From an uncultured Prevotella sp. (GTDB lineage Bacteria; Bacteroidota; Bacteroidia; Bacteroidales; Bacteroidaceae): a stretch of DNA of 17,690 nucleotides. The position numbers and the translations under genes were made by a program. Shown here piece after piece: positions 1-8,508 of this stretch; within the stretch, counting starts at the first letter, position 1, and each line of letters begins with the position of its first letter. The notes under the pieces were generated by a model, which was not told the origin of the DNA, did not search any database, and saw only the letters and a program-made list of their open reading frames with translations. The stretch lies in contig CAMPYS010000031.1 in NCBI GenBank assembly GCA_946998295.1, positions 1 to 17,690 on the forward strand, given 5' to 3'.

Positions 1-26
1 AAATCATTACACAGCAAGACCCTCAA

Positions 27-302
27 ATGCAGATGTTTGCACAGTTGATGGAGGGAATATTGAAGAAACTGAAGCGTTATTGTTCTACAGCCCGTCCAAT
101 GTTAGGCGGAGAGGTTTACCTCACTGGCGAGGAGGTTTGTAGCCAATTACGGCTCAGCACACGTACGCTCCAAGAGTACAGAAATGTAGGAATACTTCCA
201 TTCTACAAAATCGGAGGGAAGATACTTTACAAACAGAGCGACATACAAACAATGCTTGAAAGACATTATAACGCAATACCCAAGAAATTATGGCAAGAAT
301 AG
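27..302 (+). CDS. MerR-like helix-turn-helix protein of a conjugative element
   Basis: This 91-residue protein contains a MerR/excisionase-style helix-turn-helix around residues 30-85. The visible signature is YLTGEEVCSQLRLSTRTLQ followed by EYRNVGILPFYKIGGKILY and a final helix. This is the usual pattern of the small HTH_17 proteins that precede mobilization genes on Bacteroides ICEs. It probably binds DNA as a regulator or excision accessory factor; the exact role is inferred. The start at 27 is uncertain: an in-frame Met at 48 is also possible, and the window begins too close to judge the upstream signal. Its last 13 bases overlap the start of the DUF3408 gene, so the two are probably translated together. 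Confidence 0.75.
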   Translation: MQMFAQLMEGILKKLKRYCSTARPMLGGEVYLTGEEVCSQLRLSTRTLQEYRNVGILPFYKIGGKILYKQSDIQTMLERHYNAIPKKLWQE

Positions 303-796
303 ATGAACAAAGGAAACAACGTCTGGAACAAGCCCTTCGAGATATGGGCAATTATGGCGTTAAGCTCCGCAAGCCCGAAGAGTTGCCCGATTTTGACCAG
401 CCCGTAGATTATGAAGAGGAAAAGAAAAGATTTGAGCCTGTTAAAGTTGAGGAACAAAATGACAAGGAGAGTCACAAGGACTATTCTCAACCGTCCTATC
501 AAGAAACAGAGTTGTCACCAACGGAAAGGGCTACTTCTACCGAAGAGAATCATCAACGAATGGGAAAAACAAGGGACAGGAAGCAATTATCCGAGTTTCA
601 GGGGAAATATCTCCAGCCCTTTCGCAACAGCCACCGCAAAGCCGTGTATGTATCAGAGGAAACTCAACGAAAGTTGGACTTCGTGGTGAGGAAAATCGGT
701 GAGCAGGGAGCAAGCGTTTCAGGATATGTGGAGCAGGTGCTTCGAGAACATCTCGACCAATACAAAGATGATGTGGAAAGATGGCGGAAACTCTGA
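290..796 (+). CDS. DUF3408 family conjugative-transposon protein
   Basis: This 168-residue protein has a charged, low-complexity N-terminal two thirds rich in Glu, Lys and Gln. Its compact C-terminal domain (about residues 115-168) contains KAVYVSEETQRKLDFVV and SGYVEQVLREHLDQY. That C-terminal pattern is typical of the DUF3408 proteins found beside mobilization genes in Bacteroides conjugative elements, and it resembles a ribbon-helix-helix-like DNA-binding fold. A relaxosome or partition accessory role is inferred, not shown. The ATG lies inside the last codons of the HTH gene (13-base overlap). The gene is followed by a hairpin-rich non-coding stretch and then mobA, consistent with a mobilization operon. 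Confidence 0.7.
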   Translation: MARIDEQRKQRLEQALRDMGNYGVKLRKPEELPDFDQPVDYEEEKKRFEPVKVEEQNDKESHKDYSQPSYQETELSPTERATSTEENHQRMGKTRDRKQLSEFQGKYLQPFRNSHRKAVYVSEETQRKLDFVVRKIGEQGASVSGYVEQVLREHLDQYKDDVERWRKL

Positions 797-1007
797 AGTA
801 CTGCATTCCTCGAATGCAAGCCTACGCCGAGTTACTGTATTCAATGAATGCAGTAACACGGCATGGGCTTATAATCCCATTTTCTACATCAGCAAGGTGT
901 GTCTTTGTCCGACAAACTACCGTTTGTCCCACAAAAAGCCCTTGCCCCGAAAGGGGATTAAATCACTCCAAAGTCGTGATTAGACAACAAACAAAACAAT
1001 TAAGATT
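797..1007 (+). other. Candidate origin of transfer (hairpin-rich region before mobA)
   Basis: This non-coding stretch of about 210 bases directly precedes the mobA-like gene and holds several inverted repeats. They are 802-808/812-818 (7 bp, 3-base loop), 831-842/846-857 (12-bp arms, 11 matching, AAT loop), 904-909/911-916, 911-917/922-928 (7 bp, TACC loop), and 945-948/953-956 (CCCC-GAAA-GGGG). Bacteroides mobilizable elements usually carry oriT just upstream of the mobilization genes, and such regions are rich in hairpins. The oriT function is inferred from this position and structure; no nick site could be recognised. Confidence 0.5.
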
Positions 1008-1457
1008 ATGCCAAAATTAGAAATAGCCAATGAGAATCGTTACGGACACCGAAACATAGTAGAAGTTCCCCATTGGGACCGGTGGGACACCCGTATGCCC
1101 GATGTAAAAGACCAGCTGCGTGCCATTGACCTGTACAACAAGTCGGGGGCAGTGAGCAAGTCCGATTTCGTTCGTGCCCGTATCCTTGGAGAGCATTTCA
1201 AGGTGATAACGGTGGATAAATCTGCCGTGGAGTATTACCGCAAGCTCTCCGAACTCACAGCCCAAGTGCATAAGATTGGCATAAACTATAATCAAGTCGT
1301 CCGCTTGATGCACCTTTATACGGTAAAGAATAGCGTAAATGAATTATTGCAAGAACTTATAAATCTCACCCATGAAATAAAATCCATACAGGAACAAACA
1401 ATAAGCCTCACGGTTGATTTCAGAAGAAAAAAGGAGTTTGGATACGCTAAATCATAA
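1008..1457 (+). CDS. mobA: MobA-like relaxosome accessory protein (C-terminus possibly altered)
   Basis: This 149-residue protein resembles the small MobA/MobC-type mobilization proteins of Bacteroides conjugative transposons, which help the relaxase act at oriT. The core has the typical pattern: a basic-acidic N-terminus, then SKSDFVRARILGEHFKVITV, VEYYRKLSELTAQVHKIGIN and NYNQVVRLM, then a C-terminal helix. The gene lies just after the candidate oriT. The relaxase gene expected immediately downstream is missing. Instead the sequence runs into an hsdS fragment on the other strand, so the last dozen residues (after about residue 138) may be junction-encoded rather than native. The family assignment is from residue patterns only. 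Confidence 0.7.
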   Translation: MPKLEIANENRYGHRNIVEVPHWDRWDTRMPDVKDQLRAIDLYNKSGAVSKSDFVRARILGEHFKVITVDKSAVEYYRKLSELTAQVHKIGINYNQVVRLMHLYTVKNSVNELLQELINLTHEIKSIQEQTISLTVDFRRKKEFGYAKS

Positions 1458-1459
1458 TT

Positions 1460-1670
1460 TAGTCGAGAACGCTCGACACCGACTTTTACATGGTTGTTCA
1501 TTAGGAGAGGGAGAAGTTCGTCGCGCTGTTTAGTTAATTGTTGTATTTCTTCTTGTAGTTTGATCATTTGTGCAAAGAAGGGAGATATTCGTTTCTCGAA
1601 TTTGTCTGCAAAAGCCAGAGAATACATATTCACAAAGTTTTCAAAGGCATAGCTTAAAGAGGAAAATGCT
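1460..1670 (-). pseudogene. hsdS: 3' fragment of a type I restriction specificity subunit gene
   Basis: Read on the minus strand, this stretch encodes about 70 residues. They include FADKFEKRISPFFAQ, then KLQEEIQQLTKQRDELLPLL followed by Met-Asn. A helix ending in LT.RD.LLP.LMN is the hallmark C-terminal conserved region of HsdS, the DNA-specificity subunit of type I restriction-modification enzymes. Both target-recognition domains are missing. The fragment abuts the IS982 remnant at about 1670 on its 5' side and the mobA end on its 3' side, so it cannot make a functional subunit. A 6-bp inverted repeat with a 4-base loop (1463-1478) lies at its distal end. No hsdR or hsdM is present in the window. 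Confidence 0.65.
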
Positions 1671-1672
1671 CT

Positions 1673-2137
1673 ATGGGCTGGTTCTTCGGTTTCAAATTGC
1701 ATTTGATTTGCAATGAGAAAGGAGAGCTTCTCAATTTTATGATAACACCGGGAGATGTTGATGATCGTAAGCCTTTGGAATACAAAGCTTTTGTAGATTT
1801 CATGTATGGCAAGCTGGTCGGCGACAAAGGGTACATCAGCAAGAATCTCTTCCAAAGACTGTTTGTGGATGGAATACAACTTATTACCAAGCTGAAAAGC
1901 AATATGAAAGGAGCTTTGATGAGTGTTTCTGACAGACTCTTACTCAGTAAAAGAGCCATTATAGAAACGGTGAATGACGAGCTTAAGAATATTGCGCAGG
2001 TGGAACACTCCAGACATAGATGCTTTGACAATTTCATCGTCAATTTATTAGGCGCTATTGCTGCCTATTCTTTGTTTCCCAAGAAACCGTGTATCAATGT
2101 ACAAAGGACTATTGATACACAGCTTACTCTGTTCTGA
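1673..2137 (+). pseudogene. IS982-family transposase, 3' half only
   Basis: This encodes 154 residues matching the C-terminal half of IS982-type DDE transposases. It begins GWFFGFKLHLICN, continues with NFMITPGDVDDRKPLEYK and KLVGDKGYISKNLFQRLF, and ends in the catalytic-region block KRAIIETVNDELKN...HSRHRCFDNFIVNLLGA. Family members are about 300 residues, so the N-terminal half, including the first catalytic Asp, is gone. The Met at 1673 is an internal residue, not a real start. The 5' cut coincides with the end of the hsdS fragment. The gene ends 16 bases before the end of the convergent hlyD-like gene. The sequence just past the stop (about 2136-2156, AATTCGTCGAACTCACGTTAA) is where the right terminal repeat would lie. 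Confidence 0.75.
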
Positions 2138-2153
2138 ATTCGTCGAACTCACG

Positions 2154-2885
2154 TTAATTATAATGTAAAAGGACTTTCCAAAGTTGTGTATCTGACATAT
2201 GTAATTTAATAATAATCTTTCTCTTATAAAAAGGATAATAGGAATTCATATTATATTGATTCCATTTAACTATTACGTTAAACAGCCCCGTCTGAGGATC
2301 AGGTCTATTAGACATTTCTGTAATTAATCCTCTTATAATTCCATGTTCCCACTCACCTTCGATATACATTCCATTTTTTAGGTATAAAATTTGTGTACTG
2401 GTTACATAAAAAGAAGAGAATGGTGCTTTGTTCAACGAGTCAATGATAACATACAGAATTTTACTAGAATCTACAAAACGCCCTTCTCTAAATTCATTTG
2501 TTATATATATATACCCTGTGTTATTTGATATGAGATATTTAACATCAGAATTATCCTTCATGGAGCATATCGTATCCCCTTTACAAACTATGTCACCATC
2601 GTTTTTGTATATTTTGTCAATTATAGTTGGTTTGCTATATCTAACAGATTGCATTTTATTGACATTACTAATTTCGCTATATATAGTAGTGTACTCTGGG
2701 TATTTAATAAAAAAACACATAATACATATACATATGAATACTAATAAAATAATTCCCTGCCCCATTCGAATGATTCCTGATGGGATACGTCCCATAACCT
2801 TCTGAACCTCATAACTATTTAACTCTATTTCATTATGAAGATTCTTTTTATCTCTAGTCAAATTATCTTTTACAGATTCTTTCAT
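2154..2885 (-). CDS. Short HlyD-type membrane fusion protein of the RiPP exporter
   Basis: This 243-residue protein has a cytoplasmic N-terminus of about 43 residues, one transmembrane helix at about 44-61 (GIILLVFICICIMCFFI), and a periplasmic part. The periplasmic part has a lipoyl/barrel-sandwich half-motif, IDKIYKNDGDIVCKGDTICS (about 90-110). A beta-barrel follows with GMYIEGEWEHG and the C-terminal PDPQTGLFNVIVKW. It probably couples the adjacent PCAT exporter to the outer membrane. It is much shorter than classical HlyD (about 400-480 aa) and has no visible coiled-coil hairpin, a compact form seen beside Bacteroidota peptide exporters. It starts 17 bases after the exporter stop and is the last gene of the operon. 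Its stop codon lies at the edge of the neighbouring IS982 remnant, so slight 3' truncation is possible. Confidence 0.75.
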   Translation of the reverse strand: MKESVKDNLTRDKKNLHNEIELNSYEVQKVMGRIPSGIIRMGQGIILLVFICICIMCFFIKYPEYTTIYSEISNVNKMQSVRYSKPTIIDKIYKNDGDIVCKGDTICSMKDNSDVKYLISNNTGYIYITNEFREGRFVDSSKILYVIIDSLNKAPFSSFYVTSTQILYLKNGMYIEGEWEHGIIRGLITEMSNRPDPQTGLFNVIVKWNQYNMNSYYPFYKRKIIIKLHMSDTQLWKVLLHYN

Positions 2886-2902
2886 TAGCTGTTTATTATA
2901 TT

Positions 2903-5113
2903 CTACATTTGATAGTTTACAAGTTCGTAATACTCTCCTTTTTTTTCTAATAATTGTTCATGACTACCAACTTCAACAATCTTACCTTCTTTCATTACAA
3001 CAATTTGATCAGCCTGAGATATTGTACTCAGTCTATGTGCTGCAATGACTACTGTTTTGCCTTTATAGAAACTATGTAAAGCATTCATTATTTCCCATTC
3101 ATTAGTTGCATCCAAAGCATTCGTTGCCTCGTCAAAGAAGATAAATTCGGGGTTTTTATAAATAGCTCTAGCTATCAGAATACGTTGTCTCTGACCTTGA
3201 CTTACTCCAATTCCTTCCATACCTATTCTAGTGTTATAACCCAAAGGCATGGTAGATATAAACGAGTCAACGTTTGCCATTTTGGATGCAAGCTGAAGTC
3301 GTTTTATGTCGATTTGTTCGGTAGATAAAGCGATGTTTTTAGCAATACTATCAGAGAATAAAAAGCTATCTTGCATAACACTACCAGTAGAAGCCCTCCA
3401 AACATGCGGATTTATGAGTTCCAATGGAACATTACCAATACAAACAGAGCCTTGATTTGGTTTGTAAAATCCTTGTAGAATTTTTATAAGAGTTGTTTTG
3501 CCGCTTCCACTGCTACCTACTATGGCTGTAACTTTACCAGCCTCAATAGTTAGATTTATATCTTGTAATGTATAATTACGAGAATTACCACTATAGCTAA
3601 AATACATATTTTCAATTCTAATATTATGATCTGTAGGCAATATTGTCATATTTTTATCAATATCGTCTTCTTCATCTTCTTGTTCGTAAATATCATTTAA
3701 TCGTTCCATACTGATACGAGCATCTTGCAATGCATATGCAAAATTTACAAAATCAGCAAAAGGAGCAGACAATTGACCTATGATATATGAAACTGACATC
3801 ATCATTCCTAAAGTCATATTATCATGGATAACAGCAGTTGCTGATAGATAAAGAATGATAAAGTTAGTAGCTTGAGAAAGAAATGAACTACCTGTTTGTT
3901 GTATTTGAGTAATTGTTAAGCCTTTTGAGCTAATTCGAAACAAACCGATTTGTAAATGCTCCCATTCCCATCTTTTTTCTCTTTCGCAATTATTTAATTT
4001 AATATCTTGCATTCCTTGAATAAGTTGAACTAATCTATTTTGTTCAGTGCTGGATAATCCAAACCGTTTACTATCTAGTTCACGTCTGTATTTCATAAAT
4101 ATTGTAATCCATAATAAGTTGAGAATGTTCCCTACCATAAAAATGGAAAAAATCATTATACTATAATATGCTAATACACAAGAAAATATGATTAAGGAGA
4201 CGAATGAAAAAATAATATTTAGACTGTTTCCCATTAAAAAACTCTTGATTCTTGCATGATCACCTACACGTTGTAACGTATCTCCTAATTTACGTGTATC
4301 GAAAAAATTAAGAGGCATGCACGTCAATTTATAGAGAAAGCTAGAGATTAAGGCAATATCAACACGAGCATTAATATGGAGTAGTACCCAACTTCGAATA
4401 AAATCTACGGATAGCTGAGCTATAAATAGAATGATTTGGGCAATTAAGATTAAAGTAACAATATTGAAATTTTTATGTCCAATACCAACATCAACCATAG
4501 CTTGTGTTAAGAATGGGAAGATAAACTGCATTCCTATACCAACTAGCATACCTGCTATAATTTGAAGTAATAAACGTTTGTGTTGTAAGTAGTAATGGGC
4601 AAAAGTGCGGAAATTCCTCTTTTTCTCAGGTGTATAACAATCATCTTCATTTTTTCCAAAATCCACATCTGGTTCAAGGAGCAAAGCAACTCCACACTCT
4701 TCCCCCTTAAACTTACTACTAATCCACCCTTTTTTAAACTCCTCTTCATTATATGTAATGCATTGAGAAGCAGGGTCAGCTATATAAAATTTATATTTCT
4801 CACCTATTCGTGAACGTTTTACATCATAACATACAACAAAATGATTTTGATTCCAATGTAGGATACATGGAAAATTTACTTCATCAACCAACTGATCTAT
4901 TGTAAGTTTCATCCCAAGACAGTGCATCCCTATATATTCAGCAGCATCACATATACCGAGTAAAGATACGCCCTCTCTCGAAATGAAGCAGTGTCTACGT
5001 ATAGTTTCTTGTGAATATTCTTTACCATAAAAACTTGCAATCATACGTAAGCAAGTTGGACCGCAATCACTTGAATTTAATTGAGTGTAATGAGGGAATG
5101 TTTTTTTTAACAT
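2903..5113 (-). CDS. Peptidase-containing ABC exporter (PCAT, C39 peptidase)
   Basis: This 736-residue protein is predicted to cleave the leader of the precursor and pump the peptide across the inner membrane. The N-terminal C39 peptidase (1-130) is intact: Gln11, catalytic Cys17 in NSSDCGPTCL, His91 in NQNHFVV and Asp113 in IADPA. A six-helix ABC membrane domain spans about 170-460. The ATPase domain has Walker A GSSGSGKTT (Lys539), a signature variant GVSQGQRQR where Gly is replaced by Gln in the LSGGQ position, Walker B FIFFDEATNALD, and the H-loop AAHRLS. This is the LanT/LahT-like architecture expected for class II lanthipeptides with double-glycine leaders. It lies 19 bases after the methyltransferase stop and is followed by its HlyD partner. 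Confidence 0.93.
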   Translation of the reverse strand: MLKKTFPHYTQLNSSDCGPTCLRMIASFYGKEYSQETIRRHCFISREGVSLLGICDAAEYIGMHCLGMKLTIDQLVDEVNFPCILHWNQNHFVVCYDVKRSRIGEKYKFYIADPASQCITYNEEEFKKGWISSKFKGEECGVALLLEPDVDFGKNEDDCYTPEKKRNFRTFAHYYLQHKRLLLQIIAGMLVGIGMQFIFPFLTQAMVDVGIGHKNFNIVTLILIAQIILFIAQLSVDFIRSWVLLHINARVDIALISSFLYKLTCMPLNFFDTRKLGDTLQRVGDHARIKSFLMGNSLNIIFSFVSLIIFSCVLAYYSIMIFSIFMVGNILNLLWITIFMKYRRELDSKRFGLSSTEQNRLVQLIQGMQDIKLNNCEREKRWEWEHLQIGLFRISSKGLTITQIQQTGSSFLSQATNFIILYLSATAVIHDNMTLGMMMSVSYIIGQLSAPFADFVNFAYALQDARISMERLNDIYEQEDEEDDIDKNMTILPTDHNIRIENMYFSYSGNSRNYTLQDINLTIEAGKVTAIVGSSGSGKTTLIKILQGFYKPNQGSVCIGNVPLELINPHVWRASTGSVMQDSFLFSDSIAKNIALSTEQIDIKRLQLASKMANVDSFISTMPLGYNTRIGMEGIGVSQGQRQRILIARAIYKNPEFIFFDEATNALDATNEWEIMNALHSFYKGKTVVIAAHRLSTISQADQIVVMKEGKIVEVGSHEQLLEKKGEYYELVNYQM

Positions 5114-5132
5114 TGCAATTAAATCGGTTTAA

Positions 5133-6182
5133 TTATTTGTAACATACTAAAGTTTTTGCTTCAAGTTTATTTGTCCAATCAGGAATTATCGTTCCATGAT
5201 GCTCTAAATTGGTATTGTTCAAGCTGAATTCGCCTATCTCAAAGCAAGTTATCTCACGAAATCCGATTTTGTATAATATATCTGTTAATGTGCTAACATC
5301 ATATATCATTTTATGTCCCCAAAATCTCATAAAATTATTTATGACAAACATTGAAGGGACTGGTTGATTTTGATAAAAGTTTTTTGTAAACTGATCATAC
5401 CTTGATATACTCCATTCTATATATTCTTGATGTATATCATCGTTGGATGAATTATAGAGCTTCATTAAAAAATCAAGCGTAGGTATTGATAAGGTAAATA
5501 TTCCATTTTTATCAAGAACTCTGTATACTTCTTGAAGCATATTTACCCCGTCCTTAAAATTTAAATGTTCAAACATATGCTCGGAGAATATATTATGAAA
5601 TGAGTTGTCAGGAAAAGGAAATCTTAACCTTGCATCCATATAATATATATGTGGTAGATGAGGTACTATATCAGTATTTAACCAATTAGGTAAAGGTCTT
5701 TGGCCACACCCAATATTTAATCCTACTAAATCTTTGTAAGAATGTGAATATACCTCCTTCCAGAGTGTATTGTTTATTCGATTGTACGAGAATTGTTGTG
5801 AATTAGATATGTTTTCTATATCAACATCTATACTCAAGATTTGACTTTCTAAAATAGCACTAATCCAACAAGTACTATTCTCCTTCTCTAATTGTAATAT
5901 AAATGCAGCACTAGGTTTTAGAATCTTGAATAAATGAAGGAAAAACTCTTTTCTTACGTATTCTACTTCTATTAAAATCAGATCCACATCTTCATTTACC
6001 TCTTTGATGCTAAAATCACAGAGTATAAGTATATTCCTATTCAGTTGACGTAGAACATCTACACTTTTCTCATATACTACGAAATCATCAATAAAGCATA
6101 TTGGCAGCCTTTGAAAAAGACTAAGGTCTGTTTTTATGATGGCAGATTGGTTCCTATCAGAGTGTGAAGAACTATTACTCAT
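5133..6182 (-). CDS. Class I SAM-dependent methyltransferase with novel N-terminal domain
   Basis: This is a 349-residue protein. Residues about 150-270 are a Methyltransf_11-type Rossmann domain: motif I VGLNIGCGQ (153-161), an acidic strand end at Asp171 (NWLNTD), DARLRFPFPDNSFHNIFSEH (183-202), and VYRVLDKNGIFTLSIPT. It would transfer a methyl group from S-adenosylmethionine. The substrate is not visible from sequence; the peptide or an attached sugar is the natural guess from context. Residues 1-150 match nothing I recognise and may bind the substrate or leader. The C-terminal 80 residues (RFWGHKMIYD, KIGFREITCFEIGEF) resemble LPS- or sugar-modifying methyltransferases. It starts 9 bases after the beta-barrel gene and is part of the single operon. 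Confidence 0.85.
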   Translation of the reverse strand: MSNSSSHSDRNQSAIIKTDLSLFQRLPICFIDDFVVYEKSVDVLRQLNRNILILCDFSIKEVNEDVDLILIEVEYVRKEFFLHLFKILKPSAAFILQLEKENSTCWISAILESQILSIDVDIENISNSQQFSYNRINNTLWKEVYSHSYKDLVGLNIGCGQRPLPNWLNTDIVPHLPHIYYMDARLRFPFPDNSFHNIFSEHMFEHLNFKDGVNMLQEVYRVLDKNGIFTLSIPTLDFLMKLYNSSNDDIHQEYIEWSISRYDQFTKNFYQNQPVPSMFVINNFMRFWGHKMIYDVSTLTDILYKIGFREITCFEIGEFSLNNTNLEHHGTIIPDWTNKLEAKTLVCYK

Positions 6183-6191
6183 GATTGGTTA

Positions 6192-8504
6192 TTATTTTAA
6201 GATACCCGAATCCGTATCTCTATTATCTACATCAGTTTCTTGTGACTTGGACTTAAAGCCGTGATCCCACCGCCATGAAAAAGTAACCAATACATGATTT
6301 CCTGCCTCTCTATTGATGTTCTTTACAAGTTTATAAGCATAGTCATTTTTGGTTTCAATGCGATTATTTGTACCGGAACTTTGTAAAGGCTGTTCCCAAG
6401 TTAACCCTACTGAAAAATTCTTGTATTTATAGGTAGCACTTAATGAATTGGTGTATTCATTAAACCATACTGTTTCTGCAAACAAGCTATTATAACGACT
6501 TCTCAATCCTGCTAAGAATGAAAAACGTCCGATGTAACCTTCGATAGATAAGTCTCCAAAGAAGAATCCTCGTTTGTTGGTATATAAATCACTCATTGCA
6601 TTAAAATAATTATAGGAGCCGGTGGCACTGAATACTAATTTATTATTCAACATCGCATAACGTAAGTAGGCAGTCAGTGCGACCTGATTCATATCACGTT
6701 CATTTCTTATGATATTGTCAAAAGATATTCTCTCTAAATTCTCTGATCGAATCAAACTGGGCATAATGGCATGTCTGTTGGAAGCATACACTGCGCTAAT
6801 CATTCCGTAAAATTTTGGCGTATAATAAGTTGCAGACAATGAGTTTTCGATATGGTTGAAAGGCTGCAATAAGGGGTTACCTATTTTTCTTTCCCAAACA
6901 TCTAATTGTATGGCTGCTCCATTTAAATGAGCGAGAGAAGGTAGGCGAGAAACTAAATTGAATCCATATCCCAAACTGAAATTACTGGCAAGTGAGTAGT
7001 TCAATGATATTTGAGGACTCATCGTCACCTTATGATACTTTTCATTATTTTGAGCATAGTATTGATCATTTAAAGCCAATGTCGTTCTACCTGAAAATTG
7101 CTTCCAACGTCCTTCTACCTGTACATATATATCTGAGTTTAGATTTCTCATTTGTGGTTTGCTTTGTGTTCTTCCGCTGTACAAGTTAGTTGTGTTACCA
7201 TAAAAAGAGCGTAAACCTGAGGCTATCGCTCCCCATTGGAAATTTTTACTGTATCTCAATTCTCCTATGGCAGATATTTTTTTGCCTTCTACCACATAGT
7301 TTGATTTAAAATTACTTTTATCGGTTGAATAAGAATAATCATAATTTGAGCTTATGTAGGTTCCGACGATATTGAACATAAAAGTTTGATTCTTTGGAAG
7401 ATTTTTTTTCAAGTACAGGTTTAATGCAGGAGACAAGTACTGATCTCTGATATTAGTTTCACTCATGTGACCAGATAAGCCATCTCCACTTATTAAATCC
7501 GATCGGTTGTTTTTCGGATTGTGATGAGAATTTATGTAACTTATGGCTTGAAAAACGTATTTGTCCGGAACCGTAAGGTTATATTTTACTGTTGTTCCAT
7601 GTGTAAAAGAAACCGCTCTTGAAGACAGGGTCTGAATATGTATAGTCTGCCAGTCTCCGGTAGGAAGAAGATATTTACGTAGGTCATCTGAATTTTGATT
7701 GGAACTATTCTGAAAATTCTCACTTTGGCTGATAGTCAGCTGTGAATTTTTATGAATATACATTCCAAATAGATTATTATATCCATAAATGATTTTCGTT
7801 GAATTTGAGGTGTTTACTCCTGCAGATACACCATCCTCAGCATTGTACAAAACAATATTTACTGCCATAGCCAGATTCGAGCCATATTTCATCCCCGGAT
7901 TTCTAATCACTTCGACTTTCTTTATTCGTTTTGGATCCAATATGGCTATATCATTTGCGTCTGAAGGCATTTTATTGATCAGCACAATAACACCACCTTG
8001 TGGGTCAAGCGTCGAGATAGTTCTTGATATGGGATTAATATCCAATAAAGGAATAGGAAGTTTTTTAAGTAATTCCAATCCTCCCGTAGATTGTTCTACT
8101 TGTAGTTTTGAAGGATAGATTGATTGTTTATCAGTTGTAAAAACATTACGGTTCGCAACAACTGCAACTTCATCAATCTGAATGCTCGTTTGTGGCATTA
8201 TCAATCTTCCCAGATTCAGATTCTCATTTTCCTTCATTTTGATTTCTGCATTATAATCTTGATAACCAAGTCGGGTGCATTTTAATATATATGTGTCGGA
8301 ATTGAGTGTACGTATTGTAAATTTCCCATTAGCAGATGTTGCTGTTACTGCGATAACACGATTGTCTTTCGGTGAACGTATCATCACATTTACCATTTCT
8401 AATGGTCGATTTGATTCATTACAAATCATTCCTAATAAATCACCGGCAAATGCTTTATAAGTACAAATAATAAACACAATTACAAGGGCAATATTTTTCT
8501 TCAT
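6192..8504 (-). CDS. Outer-membrane beta-barrel protein with CarboxypepD_reg domain (TonB-receptor-like)
   Basis: This is a 770-residue protein. A signal peptide (1-20, KKNIALVIVFIICTYKAFA) precedes a CarboxypepD_reg-like domain (about 21-105: PLEMVNVMIRSPKD, GKFTIRTLNSDTYILKCTRLGY). A plug-like region follows (about 115-225, including PQGGVIVLINKMPSDANDI and KKVEVIRNPGMKYG). The rest is a long beta-barrel rich in alternating aromatic and polar residues. This is the layout of the OMP_b-brl_3/TonB-dependent-receptor-like family in Bacteroidota. No TolC-type channel is encoded in the cluster, so this protein may be the outer-membrane gate for the product or may give self-protection; both are inferences. 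The C-terminus ends in a polar stretch rather than the usual aromatic residue. It lies 4 bases after the upstream glycosyltransferase gene. Confidence 0.85.
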   Translation of the reverse strand: MKKNIALVIVFIICTYKAFAGDLLGMICNESNRPLEMVNVMIRSPKDNRVIAVTATSANGKFTIRTLNSDTYILKCTRLGYQDYNAEIKMKENENLNLGRLIMPQTSIQIDEVAVVANRNVFTTDKQSIYPSKLQVEQSTGGLELLKKLPIPLLDINPISRTISTLDPQGGVIVLINKMPSDANDIAILDPKRIKKVEVIRNPGMKYGSNLAMAVNIVLYNAEDGVSAGVNTSNSTKIIYGYNNLFGMYIHKNSQLTISQSENFQNSSNQNSDDLRKYLLPTGDWQTIHIQTLSSRAVSFTHGTTVKYNLTVPDKYVFQAISYINSHHNPKNNRSDLISGDGLSGHMSETNIRDQYLSPALNLYLKKNLPKNQTFMFNIVGTYISSNYDYSYSTDKSNFKSNYVVEGKKISAIGELRYSKNFQWGAIASGLRSFYGNTTNLYSGRTQSKPQMRNLNSDIYVQVEGRWKQFSGRTTLALNDQYYAQNNEKYHKVTMSPQISLNYSLASNFSLGYGFNLVSRLPSLAHLNGAAIQLDVWERKIGNPLLQPFNHIENSLSATYYTPKFYGMISAVYASNRHAIMPSLIRSENLERISFDNIIRNERDMNQVALTAYLRYAMLNNKLVFSATGSYNYFNAMSDLYTNKRGFFFGDLSIEGYIGRFSFLAGLRSRYNSLFAETVWFNEYTNSLSATYKYKNFSVGLTWEQPLQSSGTNNRIETKNDYAYKLVKNINREAGNHVLVTFSWRWDHGFKSKSQETDVDNRDTDSGILK

Positions 8505-8508
8505 AATA

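Noticed and set aside
7789..8118. Plus-strand open frames of 60-125 codons opposite the beta-barrel, exporter and HlyD genes.
   Set aside because: No recognisable domains, wrong strand for the operon, and each is fully covered by a well-supported gene.
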